From an uncultured Lachnospiraceae bacterium (GTDB lineage: Bacteria; Bacillota; Clostridia; Lachnospirales; Lachnospiraceae), in assembly GCA_910588295.1 (NCBI GenBank), contig CAJUQO010000005.1:30126-94125 (forward strand): a stretch of DNA of 64,000 bases, read 5' to 3'. Within the stretch, counting starts at the first letter, position 1. Each line of letters starts with the position of its first letter. The notes beneath the pieces were generated by a model that worked only from the letters and a program-made list of their open reading frames with translations, was not told where the DNA came from and did not search any database. Positions 8,274 through 16,203 of the stretch are shown piece after piece. The translations under genes and the position numbers were made by a program.

Positions 8274-9095
8274 ATGAGAAAAAAGAGAATGGATCAGAAA
8301 GTGGGCAAAAATACCAGGGTATATCATGAAATGATGACGGGGACGGCCACGGCTTTCCTGACGCTGGTAGATTTGTACTGTATTCTGTTTAACAATACGG
8401 TTGAAGAGTTTTTTTGGGGAAAGATAGAGAGCATAATGGTGCGGAAGATTCTGCAGTTTGTGTTGTATTTCCTTGTGTTTAATTTACTGTATCGGATTGT
8501 GCTGAGGGGAGTATGTACCTATATGGAACAGCGTTGGATCCGGCACCACAAAGATCTGTGGATTCGGGGCAAATGGCTGCATATCCATGAAAAAGCGGAC
8601 GGGTCGATCCGGATCGGTGTGGTTACTATCCAACAAAATTTTTATGAGATCAAGGTGGATGCGAAAAACATGTCTTATCCGGAAGAAAAAGGATCCGTTA
8701 CCACAAACTGGGAATATCATTCTGCGAAATTGTCAGAAGAGAGAGGGAGTTATAACGTAATTGGCTGCTATGAGGCGATCAAAGACGGGATAGACCAGGG
8801 AAACCAGGGGATACATGCGCTGAAGATCCGGAATCGGGATGGCAAGGGTTATCCCAGAGAATTGTCAGGTAAATTCAGCGATACATTTAGAAAGGAAAAA
8901 ACGGGTAAGGAATCCGTAGATCTGGGCGACCACTGCGGTAAGCTGACATTGTTTTGGATGACAGAGAAAGTGGAAAATATCGTCTATCCGGCGGGGAGTT
9001 TATGTGAGGAAGAATTAATCAAGTTAGACCAGAACAGCCGCTGTGCGGATGAACCCTTTGTGCAGGCATTAAAAAAATTGAGCCGGAGGACTTGA
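8274..9095 (+). CDS. Two-TM, beta-strand-rich membrane protein resembling Cap15/S-2TMbeta effectors
   Basis: A 273-aa protein. Two hydrophobic helices (about 23-41 and 56-78) are followed by a soluble domain with many short beta-strands. The order of motifs is RGKWLHIHE (98-106), a GVVTIQQNFYEIKV strand pair (115-128), a polar strand around TTNWEYHSA, IHALKIRN (180-187), LSGKFSDTF (197-205) and GKLTLFWM (222-229). This W...Q...H...L-x-G-x-[YF]...G-x-L pattern and topology match the SMODS-associated two-TM beta-barrel effectors such as Cap15. Cap15 oligomerises in the membrane in response to cyclic nucleotides in CBASS. No CD-NTase is present here; the only partner is the phosphatase 17 bp upstream. 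The assignment is by pattern, not alignment. Confidence 0.75.
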   Translation: MRKKRMDQKVGKNTRVYHEMMTGTATAFLTLVDLYCILFNNTVEEFFWGKIESIMVRKILQFVLYFLVFNLLYRIVLRGVCTYMEQRWIRHHKDLWIRGKWLHIHEKADGSIRIGVVTIQQNFYEIKVDAKNMSYPEEKGSVTTNWEYHSAKLSEERGSYNVIGCYEAIKDGIDQGNQGIHALKIRNRDGKGYPRELSGKFSDTFRKEKTGKESVDLGDHCGKLTLFWMTEKVENIVYPAGSLCEEELIKLDQNSRCADEPFVQALKKLSRRT

Positions 9096-9429
9096 AGGGG
9101 CGGAAATTCTGGCGGTTTTGGCGGATCCATTTGTGGGGAAAGAGAAAAACAGGGTGGGAAGAGCGGAACAATAAGCCGGGGGCTGGACAGTATAAATTGC
9201 TGTTGCTCAATTTGCTGTTTTTTATGTATGGAGGATGTCTTCAATATTTTTAGGCCATGGCTTTGATGTGTAAAGCTCATTATAATATACGTGCATTTTT
9301 TAAAAAGAGTTTTTCTATAGTTTCCTGAGATTTTATATTGTTATTCTTGTGTTCTGGCCCAGGAATATGTTATATTAAAAAGCGATAAAAAGGATTAGAC
9401 AAACGGTAAATGAAAACGCAGCTTACTTA

Positions 9430-9459
9430 TTGTAAATTAGTGTAAAGCTATATGATACT
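9430..9459 (+). promoter_or_regulatory. Candidate promoter in the 453-bp AT-rich gap before the beta-propeller gene
   Basis: TTGTAA (9430-9435) and GATACT (9454-9459) are separated by 18 bp and lie about 90 bp upstream of the start at 9549. A second candidate is TTGTGT with TATATT near 9346-9375. The rest of the gap 9096-9548 shows no coding frame that I would support. Confidence 0.4.
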
Positions 9460-9548
9460 ATATAAATGCATGGAAATAATTGATTAAGAGTGGATTTGAT
9501 ATATAGATCAGTAAAAAGTGTAGATCCAGGAAACGGAGATAATAAAAA

Positions 9549-10721
9549 ATGAGAAAAGGACTTAAAGGAAACAGACTATCTACAGAAACGATGCTTGAAT
9601 ATAACGGCCGCATTTGGTTTGCGGAGGCGGATAGTAACGGGATTTACTCTTATGATTTAAAAAGTAAAAGAAGTACTCTGGAATGTATTATTGAAGAAGA
9701 ACCGTCCAATGGGAAACGTTTATTTCGCACAATGACGATTTGTGGTGATGATTTATATGTGTTTCCTTTTTCGGCAGAAAATGCATATAAAATTAATTTG
9801 CATACGAAAAAGGTTGAATGTATAAAGATTGATACGCCTCCGAAAAACAGTTATGATCATTATTCTTCCCAGGCAAAATTTCTGTCTTCGTTTCGATATG
9901 GTCAGAAGATTTTTGCCGTGGGGGTTACATACCCGGCTATTCTCGAGTATGATGTTGAAACAGGAATTATACAGTATTATAGTGAATGGCTTCCTGAGAT
10001 ACGCGCCTGTTTTAAAAATAAGGAAAAGGTACTGTTTCGTCGGGCTGAGATGGTAATGAATAAGCTGTATATCCCGTCCGGGAGGGGAGATATATTGCTG
10101 ATATTTGACATGTTTACAAAAGAATATGAGATTCGCAGGATTGGGATTGGTGAAGACGGATTTTCAGCTGTTTGTTATGATGGGAATGACTTTTGGCTTG
10201 CTCCCTTGAGTATGGGCGCGGTTATACGATGGAATGAAAAAACGGGAAAATATACTGTATATGATAATTTTCCTGATGATTTTGTTAAAGCAGATCATGG
10301 TATAAATGATATTGTTTTTTGGCACGATACAGTGATTTTGTTTCCGGGACTGTCGAATATGCTTTTGGTAATAAATCAACAGACAGACGAGATTGTGGAG
10401 CTGGGTTATAAGCTGCGAAATATGAGTTCGGTTTCGCAATATATTCAGGAAAATACATTATATGCATTTTCTGGAAGCGAGGATATTTTGATCGTATTTG
10501 ATGGAGATATACATTGTTTGGAAATGCTGTCTATTGAAGCGCCTCAGGATGAGGACTGCTGTTTGGAAAAGATAGATTATATTCCAGAAAACAGGATTGA
10601 TACAGTGAAGGAATTTATATATATTTTTCCTGAAAATAGTACTAAGCGAAATGATGAGGGTGAAAGAAAAAGAACCGGGAGTAATAAATTAATATGGAAT
10701 GAAATCAAAGAGTTAGTGTAA
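9549..10721 (+). CDS. Beta-propeller-like protein of unknown function
   Basis: A 390-aa protein built from repeated strands of about 45 residues. Recurrent elements such as GRIWFAEADSNGIYSYD, DDLYVFPFSAENAYKIN, QKIFAVGVTYPAILEYD, NKLYIPSGRGDILLIFD, NDFWLAPLSMGAVIRWN and NTLYAFSGSEDILIVFD suggest six or so blades of a propeller. There is no signal peptide and no TM segment, so it is probably cytoplasmic. A purine-rich GGAAACGGAGA precedes the ATG by about 9 bp. It is AT-rich and stands alone, with a shared terminator separating it from the convergent surface-protein genes. Proteins of this type occur near glycosyltransferase loci in Clostridia, which would fit the polysaccharide cluster starting at 14 kb. 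No enzymatic residues can be named. Confidence 0.75.
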   Translation: MRKGLKGNRLSTETMLEYNGRIWFAEADSNGIYSYDLKSKRSTLECIIEEEPSNGKRLFRTMTICGDDLYVFPFSAENAYKINLHTKKVECIKIDTPPKNSYDHYSSQAKFLSSFRYGQKIFAVGVTYPAILEYDVETGIIQYYSEWLPEIRACFKNKEKVLFRRAEMVMNKLYIPSGRGDILLIFDMFTKEYEIRRIGIGEDGFSAVCYDGNDFWLAPLSMGAVIRWNEKTGKYTVYDNFPDDFVKADHGINDIVFWHDTVILFPGLSNMLLVINQQTDEIVELGYKLRNMSSVSQYIQENTLYAFSGSEDILIVFDGDIHCLEMLSIEAPQDEDCCLEKIDYIPENRIDTVKEFIYIFPENSTKRNDEGERKRTGSNKLIWNEIKELV

Positions 10722-10761
10722 GAACAGATAAGAAATATACATGGTAAATGTTTATGTTACA

Positions 10762-10801
10762 ACGAGCCGATAGAAAATTGTATAAATTTTCATCGGCTCG
10801 T
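10762..10801. terminator. Bidirectional terminator between convergent genes
   Basis: ACGAGCCGATAGAAAATT (10762-10779) pairs with the arm ending CATCGGCTCGT at 10801, with one bulge and a short loop. A/T tracts lie inside the upper stem. It sits between the propeller gene (+) and the surface protein gene (-), which converge. Confidence 0.7.
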
Positions 10802-10866
10802 CATACTATGTTTCAGTTATCTTCGTATGTTATATCATTCTTCGAGAACTGAAATGGTTAATGGAA

Positions 10867-11985
10867 TTATGCTGTTACAGTAACCGTCAACGTCTTGGTT
10901 GTGGTTCCGTCGCTCAGCTCAATTACCCAGTTTCCGACAGCTCTGGTAGAAATCCAGGGACCTCTCAGAACAAAGTTATCGCCATCAATTTTGTACTGGT
11001 CACCAGCAGTAAATGTATTGGATACTGCGCCGCTGACATCAGGTCTTGAAACTACAGTAGCAGATCTGACAGTAAATCCGTTTAAAGCAACCGGAAGTCC
11101 GGCACCATTACCCTGGGCTTTGCTGTACGTTGCGGTTAAAGTATTTCCGGCTGCGCTGTTGCCTAAGTACTCAAGCTTATCTGCACCGGCTGTTACAAAC
11201 CCTTCAGCAGTCTTTGTCAAACCGGTCGGAGCCGCATTTTTAACCCCATCGAAAGAGTAAACACAGCTCAGGGTAAGCTTTTTAGCACTGGAGCCGGACA
11301 GGTCAGACCAGTCGGCGTCTTTACTTATCTGGCCGGAGATAGATACGGCAGCTGAAGTTTCCGTGGTGCCTGTTGTGGCGGCTTCATATGTGTAGGAACC
11401 GCTGTCCTCTTTAAATACGTAATCGGCTTCGCCCAATACAAGCTGCACTTTGCTGGATGTTTCGCCAACGGTTGCTTCATAGGCATCGCTGCCCGCTGCT
11501 GCAGTGAATTTACCGGCGTTGTCTGTTGTTCCGCCTACAATATTCAGCTTAACCTGCTTTTTGGAATCGTCAACAGTACCTGTTGTCATGATTTCAAGCC
11601 CGCTCGCATCGGTTTCCAACTTGTAATCGCAGGTGACGGCAACGGGAACAGAACTCTGATTTTTAATGTTATGCGCGCCAACGCCAACAATTTTACCGGC
11701 GAAAGAGGAAAGATCTTCTTTTTTCGGGCTGGTATTGGTAACACCATCCGGGTTAGAGAAGTAACCGTATACGCCCTGGGGGTCAAGATTGAAGTTGAGG
11801 CCGGTGCTGGTGGGGAGTGTTACTTTATACACCAGAGTGTCAACATAAACATTATCACCGTCAATTTTAATTTCGTCTCCAGAACCCGGTGCATCAGTAG
11901 GGGTGACATTGCCGGCAGATACTGTTACAGGTGTAACTGCCAGGACTGCAGCCATCATTGCGGCTAAAAACTTTTTTGCTTTCAT
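10867..11985 (-). CDS. Secreted surface protein (signal peptide, beta-rich repeats)
   Basis: A 372-aa exported protein. The signal peptide is clear (MKAKKFLAAMMAAVLAVTP, then cleavage near VSA-GN). The mature part begins with a module around YVDTLVYKVTLPTSTGLNF and LDPQGVYGYFSN, a pattern common in exported proteins of Lachnospiraceae. Low-complexity Thr/Ser/Ala-rich beta strands follow to the end (TLTVTVTA). There is no LPXTG motif and no TM anchor, so retention at the surface would need a partner. It lies 37 bp downstream of the single-TM protein on the same strand, so the two are likely one transcript. GGAGG sits about 12 bp upstream of the ATG, a rather long spacing. The function, possibly adhesin or surface-fibre subunit, is not established. 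Confidence 0.8.
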   Translation of the reverse strand: MKAKKFLAAMMAAVLAVTPVTVSAGNVTPTDAPGSGDEIKIDGDNVYVDTLVYKVTLPTSTGLNFNLDPQGVYGYFSNPDGVTNTSPKKEDLSSFAGKIVGVGAHNIKNQSSVPVAVTCDYKLETDASGLEIMTTGTVDDSKKQVKLNIVGGTTDNAGKFTAAAGSDAYEATVGETSSKVQLVLGEADYVFKEDSGSYTYEAATTGTTETSAAVSISGQISKDADWSDLSGSSAKKLTLSCVYSFDGVKNAAPTGLTKTAEGFVTAGADKLEYLGNSAAGNTLTATYSKAQGNGAGLPVALNGFTVRSATVVSRPDVSGAVSNTFTAGDQYKIDGDNFVLRGPWISTRAVGNWVIELSDGTTTKTLTVTVTA

Positions 11986-12022
11986 TTTTAAAAGTCCTCC
12001 TTAATAATATAATGAAAAGCAT

Positions 12023-12568
12023 TTAATTGAGGATGTGGAGCGTCGTGGTAACGGAAACCGTACTGAGTTCCTGTTGGTCATCATCTACAAGATGGTATTC
12101 CACAACCGCCAAATAATCCCCGGCTTCCAGATCCTTATCAAGGGCAAAACCTGTAAGGGTTGAGCCGACAGGAATATAAGGAGATGAATACACAAGTTCT
12201 GATGTATCTGCTAACAGTACGTTAAAATACACAGTCCTGAGATTTGATGTATCGTTTTCCACATAAGCGTTAGTGGAAGGCGAAGTTCCGTTTTCAAAAT
12301 CCCATTCGATGTTCATGGAAACTGTGTAAGCGGCATCAGTATTCTGCTCTGCCTCTGCAATAAGCTGACTTACATTATCCTGAGTTACCACTGTACCACG
12401 GCCTGAAGTGACATCATCAAGATTATCCGGGCGTGTAAGAAACCAGATGAGTGCCGCACCCAGACAGACTACCACTAGCAGAAGGACAATACAAATCACA
12501 GCGGCAGGAGAAACTTTTTTTCGGGAATTGTTTTCCTGCCCTGTATTTGTACTTTGTTCCTGTTCCAT
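12023..12568 (-). CDS. Single-TM anchored extracytoplasmic protein
   Basis: A 181-aa protein with a short cytoplasmic Gln/Asn/Lys-rich head (about 20 residues), one membrane helix (AVICIVLLLVVVCLGAALIWF, about 24-44) and an extracellular domain of about 135 residues. That domain has beta-strand character (YTVSMNIEWDFENG, VYFNVLLADT, YLAVVEYHLV). It resembles the membrane-anchored partner proteins that accompany exported surface proteins in Clostridia, but I cannot assign a family. It is the first gene of the two-gene minus-strand unit, with a GGAGG ribosome binding site near 12576-12580. It is transcribed divergently from the third surface protein across an AT-rich gap of about 165 bp. Confidence 0.75.
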   Translation of the reverse strand: MEQEQSTNTGQENNSRKKVSPAAVICIVLLLVVVCLGAALIWFLTRPDNLDDVTSGRGTVVTQDNVSQLIAEAEQNTDAAYTVSMNIEWDFENGTSPSTNAYVENDTSNLRTVYFNVLLADTSELVYSSPYIPVGSTLTGFALDKDLEAGDYLAVVEYHLVDDDQQELSTVSVTTTLHILN

Positions 12569-12735
12569 ATCTGCACCTCCTCAATTGTTTTGTACACTGT
12601 ACTATCGGATGCACCCAAAGATTTCATAATAGAAAAACTAAAAAAAGTATATATATTATATTATATATTTATGGAATAAGAAAAATATCCGATATATAAG
12701 TGTGGTAACAAAAATAGATTAAGGTGGTGGAAATC

Positions 12736-13965
12736 GTGCACAAAAAAAGGTTTTTGATATATCCGTTGTTGGCAGGCGTGGTTTCAGGGACAGTTTTGCC
12801 GATATTTGCACAGGACGGACACGTATCACCTACGGCTCCGGATAATAAAAGTGATATCACAGTTGTGGGTAGAAAGAATGGCAGCTTTGAGCAGGATGTT
12901 TTTTTTGCAGGTAAGGATGCCAGTTATGAACTTCAGGTTTCCAGTCTGAAGCATGGGGAAAACAGGGAGTCCATTATTGTGGAAATCGGAGATGAGCGGC
13001 AGGAAGTGTCGGTATCAGGGGGGAGAGCGGAGTTTCCGATTGAACCTGGACGGGAAGGATATATGAAGATCCTCGATGGAGACGGTGATGAAGAAGACGA
13101 AGAGGGGGAATTGGCGGATTACATTATAGCTGAAGAAATACCGCCTGTCATAAGTTGTGCGAAGTTAGAAAGGTCAAACAGTGAGGAGATGGTTGTGAGC
13201 TTCAGAGATGAGGGGGAGATCGTTTCCGGTATTCAGAGCTATGAAGTATTGCTGGATGGAGCAGCGTTAGAGAATTGTACGGAAGTCAAGACAGAGAAAG
13301 TGTTGCAAAATGGCGCGTCCATATATAATAAGGTTGAACTTACGATTCCGATCGGGGGGCGGGATGGGCATGAGCTGTCTGTGACCGTCAAGGATCAGTG
13401 TGGAAATTTGGCAGAGAAAATTATCGAGCTGGGAGAAGAAGATGAGGATGTATCGCGGGAGAAGGAAAAAAAGGAGGAAATCTCTGTCGATGACCAGCAG
13501 GATCTTTCGGATGATGTTCTGGTGATAGTTCCCACGGACATAACGATGAAACTTTTTACGGGCCCCAACATGGTAGAGGGCAATATTCAGAGTCAGGATA
13601 TTATGGTGATTAATAAAAGTGAGTTCCCCGTCCGTGTTACGGCGAGCAAGATACGCTATGGGGTAAAAGATGGACATAAGGAGATCCCGTGCGAGCTTTC
13701 GGCTAGAGTGAGGCAATATAAAAAGGGCGAGCAGGTTTATGATTTGAGGAAGAAAGATAATGCGCCTTTTTCTCTGGAGCTGGCCGCGGGCAGAAAGAAG
13801 ACGGATGCCCAGGGGCTGCTGAACGAGGCGGCCAAATGGAACCCTACTGGTTCTGTTGAGTCTCCGGATTATGGTGTTTTGCGTTTGGAGGGTACAGCTG
13901 CGCAGAGTGGCAAAGCCAGTGTGGGCATAGTATTTGAGTTTGAAAAAATGGATGACAGACAGTAG
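12736..13965 (+). CDS. Secreted acidic surface protein
   Basis: A 409-aa exported protein. The likely start is GTG 12736, 5 bp after the AAGGTGGTGG element (12721-12730); an upstream GTG at 12724 is also possible. The signal peptide is RFLIYPLLAGVVSGTVLP with cleavage near FAQ. The mature protein is strongly acidic, with an Asp/Glu-rich linker near residues 112-125 and a second charged linker near 240-260. An Ig-like middle part (ISCAKLERSN, SYEVLLDG, LSVTVKDQCGN) follows the first linker. The C-terminal third begins VLVIVPTDITMKLFTGP and resembles the N-terminal module of the convergent secreted protein. The three proteins may form one surface structure. Confidence 0.75.
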   Translation: MHKKRFLIYPLLAGVVSGTVLPIFAQDGHVSPTAPDNKSDITVVGRKNGSFEQDVFFAGKDASYELQVSSLKHGENRESIIVEIGDERQEVSVSGGRAEFPIEPGREGYMKILDGDGDEEDEEGELADYIIAEEIPPVISCAKLERSNSEEMVVSFRDEGEIVSGIQSYEVLLDGAALENCTEVKTEKVLQNGASIYNKVELTIPIGGRDGHELSVTVKDQCGNLAEKIIELGEEDEDVSREKEKKEEISVDDQQDLSDDVLVIVPTDITMKLFTGPNMVEGNIQSQDIMVINKSEFPVRVTASKIRYGVKDGHKEIPCELSARVRQYKKGEQVYDLRKKDNAPFSLELAAGRKKTDAQGLLNEAAKWNPTGSVESPDYGVLRLEGTAAQSGKASVGIVFEFEKMDDRQ

Positions 13966-14036
13966 TGTAAAAGTGGGAGTGGGCCAGTAATTAAGAAGAG
14001 AACATGGTAGTTCTTTTGAGAGGAGATTATGAAAAA

Positions 14037-15287
14037 ATGATCAGGTTTTCGAAGATAGATGATAAGCTGACGACGTATAAAGAACATGAAGTGGTGTTGT
14101 TTGGCGCCGGTTTTTGGGGACGGGATATAAAAAAGAATTTGGAGTTTCATGGCATAAAGGTTTCTTTTTTTTGTGATAACAACGAAAAAAAATGGGGATC
14201 TTACATGGATGGGATTGAGATTTTGTCTCCAGTACAATTGCGGGAAAGATATAGTGAAGAAATCTTGATTCAGATCAGTGTAGCTTCTGGCCAGGATGTG
14301 GAAATGCAGTTACGGGCATGGGGGATGGGGACGTTTATATCGTTTCAGGAGTATATTGAGAGGTTGTCCGGATTGTATATTTATAAGACGCTTCCGGAGT
14401 CTGTTAAGATTTATGACAATTTTTTTTCCCGGCCCAGCTATCTGGTGGGGCAGACTAGATACGATTGTCTGAATTATGCTGCCAGGGTGAAGTATTTTGA
14501 GAAAGACAGCTATAATATTCTCTGTATGCCGCCTAAGACGGGGAATTATACTCTGTTGGGTTCTTTAGGTAAGAGCGGCGCGGAGTTTGTGCGTTTTGGG
14601 CACAGTTTTAATCGTATGTTTGACGGCCTGAAAGAGTTTATCGGGGATAAAAAGATAAAGATCGTCACATCAGTTCGCGATCCGATAGCCCAGAATATTT
14701 CGCTTTTTTTTCAGATCACAACGAATCTCTGTTATTGTGATATTCCGGAGTATTGGACTGATGGAGGGGATGTACAGGCTGTTTGGGATTTGTGGATCGC
14801 CCATGAATTAAAAGAAGCGATACCACTTTATGCCCAATTAGCGGATCAGGGAAAGCTGCCCTCATTTTCCTATATGGAAGGGTGGAATAAAGAGCAGGAT
14901 AACGTCATTGTAATACAGGATTTTTTTGAAAAAAATTTTAAGAGATTCAATGGCATTAATGTTTTGGATTATGAATTTGATAAAGAACAGGGATATGTGC
15001 TGATACAACAGGATAATGTAGAAGTGTTTATCTATCAGTTGGAACGATTAAATGACGTGAAAGACCAGTTGGCGCTTTTTCTTGGGATTGAGAACCTGGA
15101 ACTGGTTAATGGTAACGAGGCCAAACAGAAATGGTATGCTCCGGTTTACAGGCAGGCCCTGCGGGAATTAAAATTGGATAAAGAATATTTCGAGTATTGT
15201 TATAATTCTCCATGCGTACAGCATTTTTACAGTGAGGCGGATATTGAAAGCTTTAAAAACCGATGGAGAAAACATGTAAAAGAGTGA
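14037..15287 (+). CDS. NKWYS-type capsular sulfotransferase-like protein with N-terminal Rossmann-like domain
   Basis: About 416 aa. The N-terminus carries a nucleotide-fold start (VVLFGAGFWGRDIKK) typical of many proteins in this locus. The rest matches the putative capsular polysaccharide synthesis family named for its NKWYS motif, seen here as KQKWYAPVYRQ near residue 365. PPKTGNYTLLG (about 164) fits the PAPS 5'-phosphosulfate loop of sulfotransferases, and TSVRDPIAQNISLFF (about 210) fits the 3'-phosphate motif. It is therefore predicted to move sulfate from PAPS to a glycan, in line with cysD and cysNC immediately downstream (18 bp). ATG 14037 is preferred with AGGAG at 14021-14025; ATG 14004 is in frame. 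A three-codon frame (14029) overlaps the start. Confidence 0.8.
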   Translation: MIRFSKIDDKLTTYKEHEVVLFGAGFWGRDIKKNLEFHGIKVSFFCDNNEKKWGSYMDGIEILSPVQLRERYSEEILIQISVASGQDVEMQLRAWGMGTFISFQEYIERLSGLYIYKTLPESVKIYDNFFSRPSYLVGQTRYDCLNYAARVKYFEKDSYNILCMPPKTGNYTLLGSLGKSGAEFVRFGHSFNRMFDGLKEFIGDKKIKIVTSVRDPIAQNISLFFQITTNLCYCDIPEYWTDGGDVQAVWDLWIAHELKEAIPLYAQLADQGKLPSFSYMEGWNKEQDNVIVIQDFFEKNFKRFNGINVLDYEFDKEQGYVLIQQDNVEVFIYQLERLNDVKDQLALFLGIENLELVNGNEAKQKWYAPVYRQALRELKLDKEYFEYCYNSPCVQHFYSEADIESFKNRWRKHVKE

Positions 15288-15305
15288 AGTCACGGGGAGG
15301 GATAG

Positions 15306-16202
15306 ATGATAAACACGCATTTGGATGTCCTTGAGGCAGAAGCCATTTATATTATGCGCGAGGTTGCGGCGGAATGCGAAAAACCGGTGATGCTATATTC
15401 TATAGGTAAGGACAGCTCCGTAATGCTGCATTTGGCGTTAAAGGCTTTCTACCCGGAGAAACCACCCTTTCCATTTCTCCATATTGATACGAAATGGAAG
15501 TTCAGGGAGATGATCTCTTTCCGCGACCGTATAGCGAAAGAAAAAGGGATTGAGATGTTGGCCTATACAAATAAGGAAGGTCTGCGGCAGGGAATTAATC
15601 CTTTTGACCATGGTTCAGCTTATACGGATATTATGAAAACTCAGGCATTAAAGCAGGCCCTGACGCTATACGGCTTTACGGCAGCTTTTGGCGGAGGGCG
15701 CAGAGATGAAGAAAAGTCGAGAGCTAAGGAGCGGATTTTTTCGTTTAGGAACCGGGAACAGGCATGGGAGCCTAAAAATCAAAGGCCGGAAATGTGGAAA
15801 CAGTATAATACTCAGATACAGAAAGGAGAGAGTATCCGGGTATTTCCTTTGTCAAATTGGACAGAAAAAGATATTTGGCAGTACATTGCCAGGGAAAATA
15901 TAGAGATTGTGCCGCTCTATTTCGCCAGGGAACGTCCGGTAGTATACAGGGACGGCAATATTATTATGGTGGACGACGACAGGATGAAGTTGTTTCCGGG
16001 AGAGAAAATTGTAACGAAACGTATCCGGTTCCGGACGTTGGGGTGCTATCCCTTGACCGGCGGCGTAGAGTCTGACGCGGATACGCTGGAGAAGATTGTG
16101 GAGGAAACCCTTGGCGCAGTCACTTCGGAGCGGACGAGCCGGGTCATTGATCATGAGGCGGCGGGCAGCATGGAGCGTCGAAAACGGGAGGGCTATTTTT
16201 AG
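15306..16202 (+). CDS. cysD: Sulfate adenylyltransferase subunit 2
   Basis: A 298-aa ATP-PP-loop enzyme that joins ATP and sulfate to make adenosine 5'-phosphosulfate (APS) in complex with the CysN GTPase. The PP-loop SIGKDS is at residues 32-37. The family motif GGGRRDEEKSRAKERIFSFR is complete near 126-145, and the C-terminal FRTLGCYPLTGGVES and RREGYF match CysD. The length is the family norm. It begins 18 bp after the sulfotransferase gene, and its TAG abuts the cysN ATG by one base, so translation is probably coupled. No PAPS reductase follows, so the product is expected to serve sulfation rather than cysteine synthesis. Confidence 0.96.
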   Translation: MINTHLDVLEAEAIYIMREVAAECEKPVMLYSIGKDSSVMLHLALKAFYPEKPPFPFLHIDTKWKFREMISFRDRIAKEKGIEMLAYTNKEGLRQGINPFDHGSAYTDIMKTQALKQALTLYGFTAAFGGGRRDEEKSRAKERIFSFRNREQAWEPKNQRPEMWKQYNTQIQKGESIRVFPLSNWTEKDIWQYIARENIEIVPLYFARERPVVYRDGNIIMVDDDRMKLFPGEKIVTKRIRFRTLGCYPLTGGVESDADTLEKIVEETLGAVTSERTSRVIDHEAAGSMERRKREGYF

Positions 16203-16203
16203 G

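Noticed and set aside
7495..9095. A canonical CBASS operon
   Set aside because: No CD-NTase, Cap2/Cap3 or HORMA/TRIP13 gene is present; only an effector-like protein.
13081..13128. A possible microsatellite in the acidic linker
   Set aside because: The GAA/GAT-rich stretch encodes an irregular Asp/Glu linker without a regular repeat unit.
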